Positions 7,583 to 14,529 of a stretch of 17,865 nt of DNA are shown piece after piece. Position 1 is the stretch's first letter. Every line of letters begins with the position of its first letter. The stretch is from SZUA-287 sp036397975. GTDB lineage: Bacteria; Bacteroidota; Ignavibacteria; UBA10030; UBA6906. The translations under genes were made by a program, and so were the position numbers. The stretch spans positions 1 through 17,865 of the forward strand of contig DASWHW010000146.1 in assembly GCA_036397975.1 (NCBI GenBank), in the 5' to 3' direction. Below the pieces are notes generated by a model. It ran no database searches and was not told the origin of the DNA. It saw only the letters and a program-made list of their open reading frames with translations.

Positions 7583-8320
7583 TTACGGATGATCTCCGGT
7601 TTTGTTTGCTGTTGCTTCAGCAACATCTGGAAGCTTGACGGGCGGCGGGCTATAGCCAACCACTGAGCCCGCGCGGATACGAGCAAGGTACGGCGAGATT
7701 GTTGTTCCGGGCAGTGTACGAACACCATCCTCCATCCGCATCGGACCGATTCCGGTTCCCGCTCCAATGATGCAGTTCGATCCGATCTCCACAATCCCAT
7801 AGCGAAATTTTCCGCTTCCTTCATACGCATGCACAGTCACGCGTGTATATGCCCCGAGCAACGTGCTATCACCAATAAAGATCAACTCCGGCCGGAAATG
7901 ATCGAGCCATGCAAGCTGCATGATCTCAACATTTTTTCCAATATGGGCACCCATCAACCGGTAGAGCTTGTTCTTCAGGGGAGTCCCTTTCATCACAAAC
8001 GAAATCGCTACAAGGATCATCATAAAGACCTTTCGCGTCGGAGAGAGGTTGATGGAGCGCCAGTTGATTGCGTTCTTTTCCTCAGGTGCACCGAGCCCCG
8101 AGATCGTGTAGTGCCTGGCGGTGGGCGTTAGATATGCGTTCAAACGTTCCCGTCCTTCGGCGGTATCAGGGTTCAATGTGAAAACGTCTTCTGCCTTGCC
8201 GCGTGCGGTCTTGCTAATGTACACCGTGCGCTCCTTTTTCCGGGCAAGTTTGATGGCGCGCCGCAGCATGTCTTCGGTAACTTTGCGCATGACCTGTTCG
8301 GGAGAGGGAGTTTGAGGCAT
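7583..8320 (-). CDS. Left-handed beta-helix (hexapeptide repeat) acyltransferase-like protein
   Basis: The protein has 245 residues; GGAG lies eight bases before the ATG at 8320. Residues 1-95 are charged and mainly helical, with no clear family match. Residues 98-111 are a short hydrophobic stretch that could be an amphipathic or membrane contact. From about 118 (NKLYRLMGAHIGKNVEI) to about 222 the spacing of small and aliphatic residues (IGKNVEI, IGDSTLLGAY, VEIGSNCIIGAGTGIG, ISPYLARIRAGSVVG) indicates hexapeptide turns of the LbH superfamily. Many members O- or N-acetylate sugars, others are structural carriers. No substrate can be named: there are no sugar or lipid genes beside it. It is followed after 44 bases by the SpoIIE phosphatase gene. 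Confidence 0.8.
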   Translation of the reverse strand: MPQTPSPEQVMRKVTEDMLRRAIKLARKKERTVYISKTARGKAEDVFTLNPDTAEGRERLNAYLTPTARHYTISGLGAPEEKNAINWRSINLSPTRKVFMMILVAISFVMKGTPLKNKLYRLMGAHIGKNVEIMQLAWLDHFRPELIFIGDSTLLGAYTRVTVHAYEGSGKFRYGIVEIGSNCIIGAGTGIGPMRMEDGVRTLPGTTISPYLARIRAGSVVGYSPPPVKLPDVAEATANKTGDHP

Positions 8321-8444
8321 GAGTTCTACTCCAAGAGAAGGTTGTCAGAACAATATACAAACTGAAATGAAGAAAGCGAATGAGGTTCAGGAGGCATTAC
8401 AACAAACCGCGCGGTGGGCTTTTAACGACTGGAGACTCCGTGGT

Positions 8445-8458
8445 ACATCTGTAGATGT
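8445..8458. repeat. Short perfect inverted repeat in the spacer
   Basis: ACATCT-GT-AGATGT is an exact palindrome with a two-base centre. It lies in the roughly 240-base spacer between the end of the cytochrome operon and the start of the hexapeptide protein gene. It may be an operator for the downstream minus-strand genes. No other gene or clear terminator was seen in this spacer. Confidence 0.25.
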
Positions 8459-8558
8459 CTGCGGGTTTTGTGCAGTTATATATTCACCACACGATGATTG
8501 ACGAAGACTTCTTGAGCCGATCATCCCGATAGAGAGAACGTCGCCACTTGCGGGTGGA

Positions 8559-9860
8559 CTATTGAATGTTGATGGTTGAAGACTCTGTCACCATCTCAAA
8601 GATCGGCAATTCTCCAATATATTGTGGTCCCCCGAGATTGCGGAAGAGGTAAGGGGGAAACGGACGAAAGAGCAGGCGAGCCCTAATATTCCAGAAGCCG
8701 GGTCGGTTGAGTTTGATTTTGTAGAAAGCTGTTCGGGATTCGAACGCAGGAATTGAGTTGTTCACAAGAGAATCAAGCTCGAAAACATTTGTCTCATCCC
8801 CTCTCTTATAGAGCGTCCCTGCAAAGAGTGCGAGATCGGGATCAGCGTTCGGCTCAAGAACGCTGTTCTTGTCCTTCAAATCACCATTCGCATCCAGGTG
8901 GCCTGATTCATAGCCTGTTCCCTGGTCATCCCACACCGTTACTTCAATCCACATCTGGCGATTGAAAAACACTGAGGATGGAAGATGGTGGCCCGTTCTG
9001 TCGTTAGTGATTCGAACACGGAGAGTCACCGAATCGCCCGCGCTACCACTGGACGGCGCGACGAGCGCTAGAGACGCAGAGTTTCGCAAAAGAGAATCCA
9101 CGGCAGCACGCTGTACGGCCTTGTTCGGGAAATCACTAATGGCGACATCAACACCGACAAAATCATGACGATGCAGGTTATCGCGCAGGGGGCCGCCGAC
9201 AGCTGCCTGTCCGGTATAGCGACGCATGTGGCAATGCTGACATTCTACTCCCATCGCACCCCAGGTGCTGTTCTGCCATTCCGTAAACGTCATCTCCGTT
9301 GGAACGCCATTGATGATCAGGTCGTGACACTCTCTGCATTTTTCAGATCGGGAAAAAGTTATGTCGTACCCGCTTTCGTGGACTCCCGCGGGAATGGGAT
9401 CAGGAATAGAAGCGTATTTCACTTTCCCGGGCTCAATGTTGTACTGAATGCTCTGGTTTGTTGTTGTGTGCGGTGGGCGCATGACATGGCAGACATCGCA
9501 GTTGACCCCTTCACGAACAATAGGCGGAAGATCCTCTATGCGAATGGACGAAGGAGTGTTGCCTGTCAGGAAACCGATTGGCGAATGACACTGCCAGCAG
9601 AAATTATCAAGTCTTCCCCCTGTGCTTGACTGAAGTGAGTTGTTTGCCAACATCCAGATTGGATCATTGGTGGCGTATGCGTGCATCGATCCCTTCCATT
9701 CTTCCACATATTGCGGGTGGCAGAGGGCGCATGAATTTGAAGATTCAAAATCCGTCAACTGGAGACCGGGTTCTTTCTTCTCGGGAATCTGCTCACCTAC
9801 GTCGCATCCGACAATGACCAACGCTATGAACATTGTGGGTAGAACGAGTCGCGCCTTCAT
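8559..9860 (-). CDS. Pentahaem c-type cytochrome lipoprotein (cytochrome c554-like)
   Basis: The 433-residue protein has a lipoprotein signal (VIVGC, lipidated Cys19) followed by Asp at +2. Five CXXCH haem sites occur at Cys44, Cys88, Cys121, Cys175 and Cys207, all in the first 211 residues. They resemble the cytochrome c-552/c-554 group of multihaem proteins. Further histidines (H60, H131, H161, H230, H232) could be distal haem ligands. Residues about 262-433 contain no haem site and look like a beta-sandwich, with GHHLPS (290-295) and WIEVTVWDDQG, a tail seen on other multihaem cytochromes. AAGGAAGG lies ten bases before the ATG. The gene follows the propeller cytochrome by 26 bases, so both are one operon. 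A role in electron transfer at the membrane or surface is inferred; the electron donor and acceptor are unknown. Confidence 0.9.
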   Translation of the reverse strand: MKARLVLPTMFIALVIVGCDVGEQIPEKKEPGLQLTDFESSNSCALCHPQYVEEWKGSMHAYATNDPIWMLANNSLQSSTGGRLDNFCWQCHSPIGFLTGNTPSSIRIEDLPPIVREGVNCDVCHVMRPPHTTTNQSIQYNIEPGKVKYASIPDPIPAGVHESGYDITFSRSEKCRECHDLIINGVPTEMTFTEWQNSTWGAMGVECQHCHMRRYTGQAAVGGPLRDNLHRHDFVGVDVAISDFPNKAVQRAAVDSLLRNSASLALVAPSSGSAGDSVTLRVRITNDRTGHHLPSSVFFNRQMWIEVTVWDDQGTGYESGHLDANGDLKDKNSVLEPNADPDLALFAGTLYKRGDETNVFELDSLVNNSIPAFESRTAFYKIKLNRPGFWNIRARLLFRPFPPYLFRNLGGPQYIGELPIFEMVTESSTINIQ

Positions 9861-9886
9861 AAATCTATTCCCTTCCTTTCATGGTT

Positions 9887-11320
9887 TCATTGGGCGACGG
9901 AAAGCCCTGTTGGCATCTTGCCCACTTCCAACACCTTCACGATCTGAGATGTTGTGTTATCAATGATCGTCACGTTTCCTACAAATTCCATTGAATACCG
10001 GGGAACGTATCCATGGAACACATTCTCGTTAGAGATGAACACAAACCGGCCATCCGCGGAAACATCGCAGCCATGCGGATTGGAGAAAACGGTCGGAGCT
10101 GTATACGTTGTCGTCACCTGGCGCGATGGCACATGAATGACCGATGTGGTATGACCCCTCCTGTTTGCTACATAGCAATACTCGCCATCAGGCGTGAATT
10201 GCAGGTGCCATGGTTGATCTCCCACCGCAAACGAGTCAACAAGTGCAAGACTCGATGTGCTGAAAAAGCGAACTTCCCGCTGCTCGGAACACGTCACCGC
10301 AATCACGCTCTCATCCGGCGAGACCGCCATTTCCATTGGCATGTATTTTGGCGGACCGAACGGAATCGCATCGGAGGCGAGTGGAATGGTCGATAACACC
10401 TGGTCGGTTGCAACATCGATGACAGAAATATTATCCGACATCATGTTGGCAACATACAGAATTGTCCCTGCACGATTCAATCTCATTCCGTGCGGCATAG
10501 TCCACACCTGAATGGTGGTTGCTACCGTCATTGAAGCCGTATTCACCACGGTCACCCTATTCGTGGCGCCTGTCGTGAATTGCGAAACATACAACTTCGA
10601 TCCGTCGTGTGTTAATTCAAGAATAGCCGGGGACCCGGTAATGTTCACCACACCGACCAGCGTATCCGTGCGTGCATCAAACTTCCACACTTGTCCGGTA
10701 CCGATGAGCGAAACATACCAGTACTGGCTATTCGCGACAACGAAATGGGGTGCATCGTTCGTTGGCATATTGCCGACATTGACATATCTGCGTACGACGA
10801 GATTATCGATGTCAATGATTGCAACGTTGTCGTCGGCCTGGTTCGGGACGTACAGTTTGTGCGGTGAGGTAGCGTACGGAACGACGCTGGCATCATTTCT
10901 CGCCCCTTCGCGGATCCATCTCTTGAGGAAGGAAACTTCTTCCGTCGAAAATGGAACACTACTAAAGGCGGGGTGACCCTTTCGCAACGGGGTGACATCG
11001 AAAAGGTTCACGAGGAGACTTCGCAAAGTATCGAATGGCACCAGCACCTCGCCAAAACTCGAGCCACGAATCAATGCATTCCACGAACCGAGATCAAGAC
11101 CGGCAGCTTTCGTCGCTGCATCGTGACAACTGCTCGCCGCACAGCTTCGTGAGAGCAATGGCTGTACATGCTCGCTATAGTTGATGACGGCAATGGAGCC
11201 ATAGTCTATCGTTGGTGTGGCACTCGGCCCTGTATCTTCTGTGCATCCATACATCACTCCAATGATGAGGGTCAATCCGATGAAACAATACGATCGGGCA
11301 CAGAAATATTTCTTGTCCAT
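9887..11320 (-). CDS. Lipoprotein with PSCyt1-like CX4CH haem domain and YVTN beta-propeller
   Basis: I chose the ATG at 11320 (AGG six bases upstream), giving 477 residues and a lipoprotein-like signal ending at Cys26 (VMYGC; the lipobox is non-standard). A start at 11386 would bury this signal. Residues about 45-145 look like a planctomycete-cytochrome (PSCyt1) domain: HVQPLLSRSC near 51-60, haem site CAASSCH (60-66) with four residues between the cysteines instead of two, and the family-like end WIREGARND. Residues 152-477 are YVTN-type propeller blades (KLYVPNQADDNVAIIDIDN, LYVSQFTTGATNRVTVV, LYVANMMSDNISVIDVATD, CYVANRRGHTTSVI, FVFISNENV). It is the first gene of an operon with the pentahaem cytochrome. 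The product could bind a partner by its propeller and pass electrons through the single haem; this is inference. Confidence 0.88.
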   Translation of the reverse strand: MDKKYFCARSYCFIGLTLIIGVMYGCTEDTGPSATPTIDYGSIAVINYSEHVQPLLSRSCAASSCHDAATKAAGLDLGSWNALIRGSSFGEVLVPFDTLRSLLVNLFDVTPLRKGHPAFSSVPFSTEEVSFLKRWIREGARNDASVVPYATSPHKLYVPNQADDNVAIIDIDNLVVRRYVNVGNMPTNDAPHFVVANSQYWYVSLIGTGQVWKFDARTDTLVGVVNITGSPAILELTHDGSKLYVSQFTTGATNRVTVVNTASMTVATTIQVWTMPHGMRLNRAGTILYVANMMSDNISVIDVATDQVLSTIPLASDAIPFGPPKYMPMEMAVSPDESVIAVTCSEQREVRFFSTSSLALVDSFAVGDQPWHLQFTPDGEYCYVANRRGHTTSVIHVPSRQVTTTYTAPTVFSNPHGCDVSADGRFVFISNENVFHGYVPRYSMEFVGNVTIIDNTTSQIVKVLEVGKMPTGLSVAQ

Positions 11321-11574
11321 GAGGCACCTGTGTGAGTGAAAATTTGGGATTGCGAAACGCCTGAAAGACGCTCGCTGAGGCAACAAAATGAAAGAACGAA
11401 GGGGCGAGAAAAGAAGGGAAAATCATAAACGCCCTCTGAAAAGATAGCCGCATGACTGGTGAAAGTCAAGGGAAGTCGACAGATCGCTGCCGTTGAATCT
11501 CTATTGGTACGAATTCGACTCGTCTTAAGGAGGTTACACGGACAATCCGAAGAAATGACCTTTGTATTTTGCCA

Positions 11575-11607
11575 CAGAGTTTCTTTCTTTTGTCCAGAGT
11601 TTCATTC
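11575..11607. repeat. 13-bp imperfect direct repeat spaced 20 bp, possible operator
   Basis: CAGAGTTTCTTTC (11575-11587) and CAGAGTTTCATTC (11595-11607) differ at one base and are 20 bases apart start to start, about two helical turns. They end 16 bases before the thioredoxin GTG, so a bound regulator would cover the promoter or leader region. Confidence 0.35.
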
Positions 11608-11610
11608 AAC

Positions 11611-11614
11611 GGAG
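11611..11614 (+). promoter_or_regulatory. Ribosome binding site deciding the GTG start of the thioredoxin gene
   Basis: GGAG lies nine bases before the GTG at 11624. The in-frame ATG at 11555 and upstream starts lack a site at proper spacing, and the thioredoxin fold begins a few residues after this GTG. Confidence 0.6.
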
Positions 11615-11623
11615 TACCAAAAA

Positions 11624-12439
11624 GTGAATGATGAAGTAGTCGATTTTCAGAAAGACGTTATTGAGCGAAGCAAACAGATCCCAATCGTGGTCGATTTCTG
11701 GGCTGAGTGGTGCGGGCCCTGTCGTATTCTCGGGCCTATTCTTGAAAAGCTTGCAGGGGTAAGCGACGGACGTTGGGCTCTCGCCAAGGTGGATACGGAG
11801 CAACACCAGCAGGTGGCAATGGAATATGGCATCCGGAGTATCCCAAACGTCAAACTGTTTGTTGATGGAAAACCAGTGGACGAGTTTACCGGCGCGCTTC
11901 CTGAATACGCTGTCGTGCAGTGGCTGGACAAAGCGTTGCCGAATCAATTCAAAAAGGATCTTGAAAAGGCACAAGCTCTTCTGGCAACTGGCAAATCCGG
12001 CGAAGCCCAAAAACTTCTCGCCGGCATACTAGAAGGTGAGAAGGAAAATCATCAGGCTCAGACTCTGCTTGCCCAGGTAATCTTTCCCGGGAATCCGGCG
12101 AAAGCCCTTGAGCTGGTTCAAGGAATTGAAGAGGACTCGGAACAGTTCCCGATGGCCGAAGCAATTGTCAACGCGGCAACGCTCTTCCAGAAACTGGATG
12201 CGCCTGAAAAACTTCCCCACGATCCCGTCAAGCAGCAATATCTCGGCGCGATTACTTCCATGAAAGCGGGACAGTATGATGATGCGCTGCGGGATCTTAT
12301 TGAGGTCATCCGGACAAATCGGTATTATGATGACGACGGTGCCCGATTGGCATGCATTGCTATCTTTCGTCTTCTTGGTGAAGATCACGAAGTTACTCAA
12401 AAACATCGGCGCGATTTTGGCAGCGCCCTCAACGTCTAA
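11624..12439 (+). CDS. Thioredoxin-TPR protein, CnoX/YbbN-like
   Basis: Started at GTG 11624 the protein has 271 residues, close to the CnoX/YbbN length. Residues 1-105 are a thioredoxin fold with an intact WCGPC active site (29-33), AKVDTEQ at the central strand and cis-Pro74 in SIPN. Residues about 108-271 are helical, with TPR-like repeats (KAQALLATGKSGEAQKLLAG; LGAITSMKAGQYDDALRDL). CnoX proteins are cytoplasmic holdases that protect clients from over-oxidation and hand them to GroEL or DnaK. E. coli CnoX has lost the first active-site cysteine, whereas this one keeps both, so it can be redox-active as described for other bacterial members. No signal peptide is seen. The cation transporter gene follows after three bases, so cotranscription is likely. 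Confidence 0.9.
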   Translation: MNDEVVDFQKDVIERSKQIPIVVDFWAEWCGPCRILGPILEKLAGVSDGRWALAKVDTEQHQQVAMEYGIRSIPNVKLFVDGKPVDEFTGALPEYAVVQWLDKALPNQFKKDLEKAQALLATGKSGEAQKLLAGILEGEKENHQAQTLLAQVIFPGNPAKALELVQGIEEDSEQFPMAEAIVNAATLFQKLDAPEKLPHDPVKQQYLGAITSMKAGQYDDALRDLIEVIRTNRYYDDDGARLACIAIFRLLGEDHEVTQKHRRDFGSALNV

Positions 12440-12442
12440 AGA

Positions 12443-13375
12443 GTGGATATCACGGTCGAGGCCCCTAAGACAATCAAGCAACAGCAGTTTGCCATTCGTC
12501 TTTCCTTCGCGGTGGGAATTCTCATGCTTATCGGAAAAATGTATGCGTTTACCATCACCGGTTCCGCGGCCATACTTTCAGATGCGGCTGAATCGGTTGT
12601 CCATGTTATCGCTGTAGGATTCGCGGCATTCAGCATGTGGCTTTCCCTCCGTCCGGCGGATCAGAGTCATCCGTATGGACATGACAAAATCAGCTTTTTC
12701 TCAGCGGGCGTCGAAGGAATGCTTATTGTGATCGCAGCGGTGTTCATCATTTACGAGTCGGTGAGCAAGTGGATCTCCGGGCTTGCTTTGGAAAACCTTG
12801 ACGTCGGCACCTACTATGTTGTTGGTGCCGCGCTGATAAACGCCGGGCTCGGTTCATACCTGGTCGCACAAGGAAAACGTCACAACTCTCTCATTCTTAT
12901 TGCAAACGGGAAGCATGTTCTCACCGATTCATGGACAAGCTTTGGCGTGATCGTGGGCCTTCTCCTTGTTCTTTTTACTGGCTGGCTTCCGTTCGATCCT
13001 ATCTGTGCAATTTTGGTCGCCCTCAATATTCTGTGGTCCGGCGGCAATCTGGTACGTCAGTCCGTTAGTGGCCTTATGGACGAAGGCGATCCTGCCATCG
13101 ATAAGAGAATTAGAGAAGTGCTGGAGAAAGAAACCAAAGCACGGGGCCTTCGTTATCACAAGCTCCGTCATCGTAATACGGGCAACTCACTCTGGGTGGA
13201 TCTGCATCTGCTCTTTCCTGACCAAACTTCTTTGCACGATGCACACTACGCTGCAACAGAAATTGAAGCTGCGATTAATGCGCATATGCAGATGTCTGTC
13301 ACGGTGACCACACACCTTGAACCTCAAGAGGAGCATGAAGAGATCCATCAGAAACTCAAAGATGCGGAAGACTAA
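12443..13375 (+). CDS. Cation diffusion facilitator (CDF) metal efflux transporter
   Basis: The 310-residue protein starts at GTG 12443, three bases after the thioredoxin stop. Membrane helices span roughly 18-38, 45-68, 88-108, 122-142, 160-180 and 184-202, and a cytoplasmic domain covers 210-292. CDF hallmarks are SAAILSDAAESVVH in helix 2, HPYGHDK after it and NGKHVLTDSWTS in helix 5. These carriers exchange divalent metal for protons across the inner membrane. The helix 5 site is the usual HxxxD (His158, Asp162). The helix 2 site aligns as Glu50 and His54, not HxxxD or DxxxD, so the substrate metal cannot be assigned. The C-terminus is rich in His and Glu (EPQEEHEEIHQ), possibly metal-binding. 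The next gene overlaps its 3' end by 14 bases. Confidence 0.9.
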   Translation: MDITVEAPKTIKQQQFAIRLSFAVGILMLIGKMYAFTITGSAAILSDAAESVVHVIAVGFAAFSMWLSLRPADQSHPYGHDKISFFSAGVEGMLIVIAAVFIIYESVSKWISGLALENLDVGTYYVVGAALINAGLGSYLVAQGKRHNSLILIANGKHVLTDSWTSFGVIVGLLLVLFTGWLPFDPICAILVALNILWSGGNLVRQSVSGLMDEGDPAIDKRIREVLEKETKARGLRYHKLRHRNTGNSLWVDLHLLFPDQTSLHDAHYAATEIEAAINAHMQMSVTVTTHLEPQEEHEEIHQKLKDAED

Positions 13376-13724
13376 ACCACGTCGGACAGAAACGAGCGTC
13401 TTAAGTGAAAACCAGCGCGCCATTCTGCAAACGGTGAAGAGCATTCCACGAAGTAAGGTTCTTTCATACGGCAGCGTCGCCACGCTTAGCGGCTTCCCCG
13501 GTGCAGCGCGACTGGTAGCCCCCGCGTTGAGGAAAGCACCGGCATCGATGAAGATTCCCTGGCACCGCGTCATCAGCGCACAGGGAAAAATCTCTCTGCC
13601 GAAAGGAAGCAAATCCGGAAAACTTCAGGCGGAGCTCCTTCGCGCAGAACGGATCATTGTCAAAGGCAACAAAGTCGATATGCATCGCTTTGATTGGATG
13701 AAAGAATTGAACGCGCTCCGCTGA
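13362..13724 (+). CDS. Alkyltransferase-like (ATL) DNA damage recognition protein, MGMT family
   Basis: From the ATG at 13362, which overlaps the transporter end by 14 bases, the protein has 120 residues. It matches the C-terminal DNA-binding domain of O6-alkylguanine-DNA alkyltransferase. The active-site PCHRV is replaced by PWHRV (66-70), so it cannot accept an alkyl group, which is the definition of ATL proteins. Tyr36 in LSYGSVA fits the nucleotide-flipping tyrosine and Arg50 in GFPGAARLV the arginine finger. ATLs bind O6-alkylguanine and hand the lesion to nucleotide excision repair. In-frame ATGs at 13317 and 13332 would extend it within the transporter gene and have no better ribosome site. 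A basic N-terminus (RKTKPRR) precedes the fold. Confidence 0.9.
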   Translation: MRKTKPRRTETSVLSENQRAILQTVKSIPRSKVLSYGSVATLSGFPGAARLVAPALRKAPASMKIPWHRVISAQGKISLPKGSKSGKLQAELLRAERIIVKGNKVDMHRFDWMKELNALR

Positions 13725-13827
13725 ACCCTCGCCCGGTTCTTGGAATCACTTCCTGAAAATCGTATCATAGTACCCCTCGACGGGACAAACCCGTGTTATT
13801 CAATCAACCATGAAGGATTTTTCCACA

Positions 13828-14526
13828 ATGAAACTGACAGCGCTCGTGTCGCTCATGTCCCTTATTACATTTATCGTCGGATGCCAGGGATCTCAGGATT
13901 CGCCGACACTCAAGACCATGTCCGACAGCGTGAGTTACGCCATCGGGCTGAACATTGGCAAGAGTATCAAATCCGATTCGCTGGAAGTGAACCCCGCGAT
14001 CATCGCCAGCGGAATTCGGCACGCGATGAGCGGCGATAAGCCGATGCTCACCGATGAACAGATCCAGGCCACAATGGAGGCATTGCAGAAACAGATGATG
14101 GCAAAACAGGCAGCAGCACAATCGGCAGCTTCTGAAGAGAACAAAACGAAAGGAACGGCTTTCCTGGCAGAGAATAAGAAGAAGGAAGGTGTTGTTGAAA
14201 TCGCCAGCGGCTTGCAGTACAAGGTGATCAAAGAAGGAAAAGGAAGAAAGCCTTTGGCGACCGACAAGGTAAAAGTGCATTATACGGGCACAACCATCGA
14301 CGGTGAAGAATTCGACAGCTCGGTAAAGCGTGGTAGCCCTGCAGAATTCAAACTGAACGAAGTGATCTCTGGATGGACAGAGGGGCTTCAGTTGATGTCT
14401 GTCGGATCGAAATATATGCTGTATGTTCCATCCAACCTTGGATATGGCGATCGGGGTGCTAGCGGCCCCATCAAACCGGGTTCAACGTTGATTTTTGAAG
14501 TAGAGCTGCTCGATATCATAAAGTAG
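13828..14526 (+). CDS. FKBP-type peptidyl-prolyl cis-trans isomerase, lipoprotein (FkpA/Mip-like)
   Basis: The ATG at 13828 has AAGGA ten bases upstream and gives a clean lipoprotein signal (FIVGC, Cys19) in a 232-residue protein; an ATG at 13810 would add six residues. Residues about 28-120 form the helical N-terminal dimerisation domain of FkpA/Mip proteins (SVSYAIGLNIGKS, long Gln/Ala-rich helix). Residues about 132-232 are the FKBP catalytic domain (VKVHYTGTTIDGEEFDSS, SGWTEGLQLM, NLGYGDRGASGPIKPGSTLIFEVELL). It accelerates prolyl isomerisation and chaperones folding of envelope proteins, probably from the outer membrane. The dehydrogenase gene follows after three bases. There are about 100 bases between it and the alkyltransferase-like gene, so it may have its own promoter. 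Confidence 0.93.
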   Translation: MKLTALVSLMSLITFIVGCQGSQDSPTLKTMSDSVSYAIGLNIGKSIKSDSLEVNPAIIASGIRHAMSGDKPMLTDEQIQATMEALQKQMMAKQAAAQSAASEENKTKGTAFLAENKKKEGVVEIASGLQYKVIKEGKGRKPLATDKVKVHYTGTTIDGEEFDSSVKRGSPAEFKLNEVISGWTEGLQLMSVGSKYMLYVPSNLGYGDRGASGPIKPGSTLIFEVELLDIIK

Positions 14527-14529
14527 CTT

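Larger units (their letters stand above)
11321..11623. promoter_or_regulatory. Divergent spacer between cytochrome operon and thioredoxin operon
   Basis: About 300 bases hold no gene I can support. The thioredoxin frame is open upstream of the chosen GTG, but that stretch lacks family similarity. It must carry promoters for both divergent operons; I could not place reliable boxes. It contains a direct repeat next to the thioredoxin start and an isolated AAGGAGG at 11527-11533 without a start codon at usable distance. Confidence 0.45.

Noticed and set aside
8542..8557. Hairpin after the cytochrome operon stop
   Set aside because: Only a four-base stem (CCAC/GTGG) and no T tract on the minus strand.
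9165..10976. Plus-strand open frames of up to 154 codons opposite the cytochrome operon
   Set aside because: The minus strand holds haem motifs and propeller repeats in continuous frames; the plus-strand frames are shadows without motifs.
11527..11533. AAGGAGG as a ribosome site for the thioredoxin gene
   Set aside because: The nearest in-frame ATG (11555) is 21 bases away, too far; GGAG at 11611 with GTG 11624 fits better.
13723..13739. GAACC-CTCGCCC-GGTTC as a terminator after the alkyltransferase-like gene
   Set aside because: Only five pairs with a seven-base loop and no T tract; it overlaps the end of the gene and may be chance.
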